The notes below the pieces were generated by a model. It was not told the origin of the DNA. It saw only the letters and a program-made list of their open reading frames with translations, and searched no databases. Below are positions 31,646 through 31,804 of a stretch of DNA of 31,804 bases, one piece after another (positions within the stretch are counted from its first letter, which is position 1; every line of letters begins with the position of its first letter). Source of the stretch: CAZNMF01 sp964573795. GTDB lineage: Bacteria; Acidobacteriota; Vicinamibacteria; Vicinamibacterales; SCN-69-37. The stretch is taken from NCBI GenBank assembly GCA_964573795.1, contig CAZNMF010000208.1, positions 1 to 31,804 on the forward strand. The letters run 5' to 3'. The position numbers were made by a program, and so were the translations under genes.

Positions 31646-31804
31646 CGGGCGTCCTTGCCGTCACGGCCGCGCTTGACGGCCAACTGCCACTCCGGGCCCT
31701 CACCAGGCCGCAGGCCGCGGGACGGCGACCGAGCAATCCAGATCGAGCCGCTGGACGAGACGGCCATGTCCGGCGCGTAGTCGGTCTCGGCATCCCAGAC
31801 CCCG
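31642..31804 (-). CDS. phage structural-type protein, C-terminal end only
   Basis: The last 53 residues of a minus-strand gene that enters at the window's right edge and stops with TGA at 31642-31644. The sequence GVWDAETDYAPDMAVSSSGS, then IWIARSPSRGLRPGEGPEWQ and LAVKRGRDGKDAR, matches the GVW...W...LAVKRGRDGKDG module common at the ends of phage head or tail proteins and next to collagen-like GxxGKDG stretches. It supports a prophage continuing beyond the window. Confidence 0.65.
   Translation of the reverse strand, partial: GVWDAETDYAPDMAVSSSGSIWIARSPSRGLRPGEGPEWQLAVKRGRDGKDAR

Overview
High-GC Gram-negative bacterial DNA (TonB-dependent receptor, TAT and lipoprotein signals). The gene mix, with several di-haem RoxA-like cytochromes and short dispersed repeats, would suit an Acidobacteriota/Vicinamibacteria-type soil organism. 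That assignment is inference only, because no rRNA or other marker is present.

Layout. (1) 1-8961: a protocatechuate (beta-ketoadipate) catabolic locus. A minus-strand GntR/FCD regulator cut by the window edge diverges from a plus-strand operon: a MetE-C-like methyltransferase, thiolase pcaF, a truncated pobA remnant, CoA-transferase pcaI-pcaJ, dioxygenase pcaH-pcaG, pcaB, and a pcaD-pcaC fusion (pcaL). Together these convert protocatechuate to succinyl-CoA and acetyl-CoA. (2) 8962-12910: a Family 2A encapsulin shell gene (SrpI-like) overlapping the gene of its probable cargo, a SufS-type cysteine desulfurase with an ~80-residue low-complexity N-terminal extension. A DUF2235 hydrolase follows. 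This nanocompartment is the most striking system in the window. (3) 12897-23021: a redox cluster. Minus strand: di-haem cytochrome lipoprotein, TAT-exported GMC oxidoreductase, and a membrane lipoprotein built of ten-residue repeats. Plus strand, divergent: Old Yellow Enzyme-family reductase, membrane-anchored di-haem RoxA-like cytochrome, small membrane protein, second RoxA-like cytochrome. The signals and overlaps suggest a periplasmic oxidation pathway for an unknown, probably hydrophobic, substrate.

(4) 23038-30222: mostly housekeeping: phosphoglucomutase (with a terminator), thioredoxin, an ECF sigma factor fused to an anti-sigma-type zinc finger, argG, a TonB-dependent receptor, acylphosphatase and adenine phosphoribosyltransferase. 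(5) 30283-31804: a tRNA-Arg(CCT) followed at once by AT-richer sequence and minus-strand phage-type genes: a ParB-like tail without a start, a PDDEXK nuclease, a cold-shock-domain protein, a small unknown, and the end of a phage structural-type protein. This looks like the edge of a prophage or island integrated at the tRNA.

Intergenic regions carry two kinds of short repeat: 7-bp-period AA(C/G)TTCG arrays in three places, and a composite palindromic (REP-like) element between pcaF and the pobA remnant.
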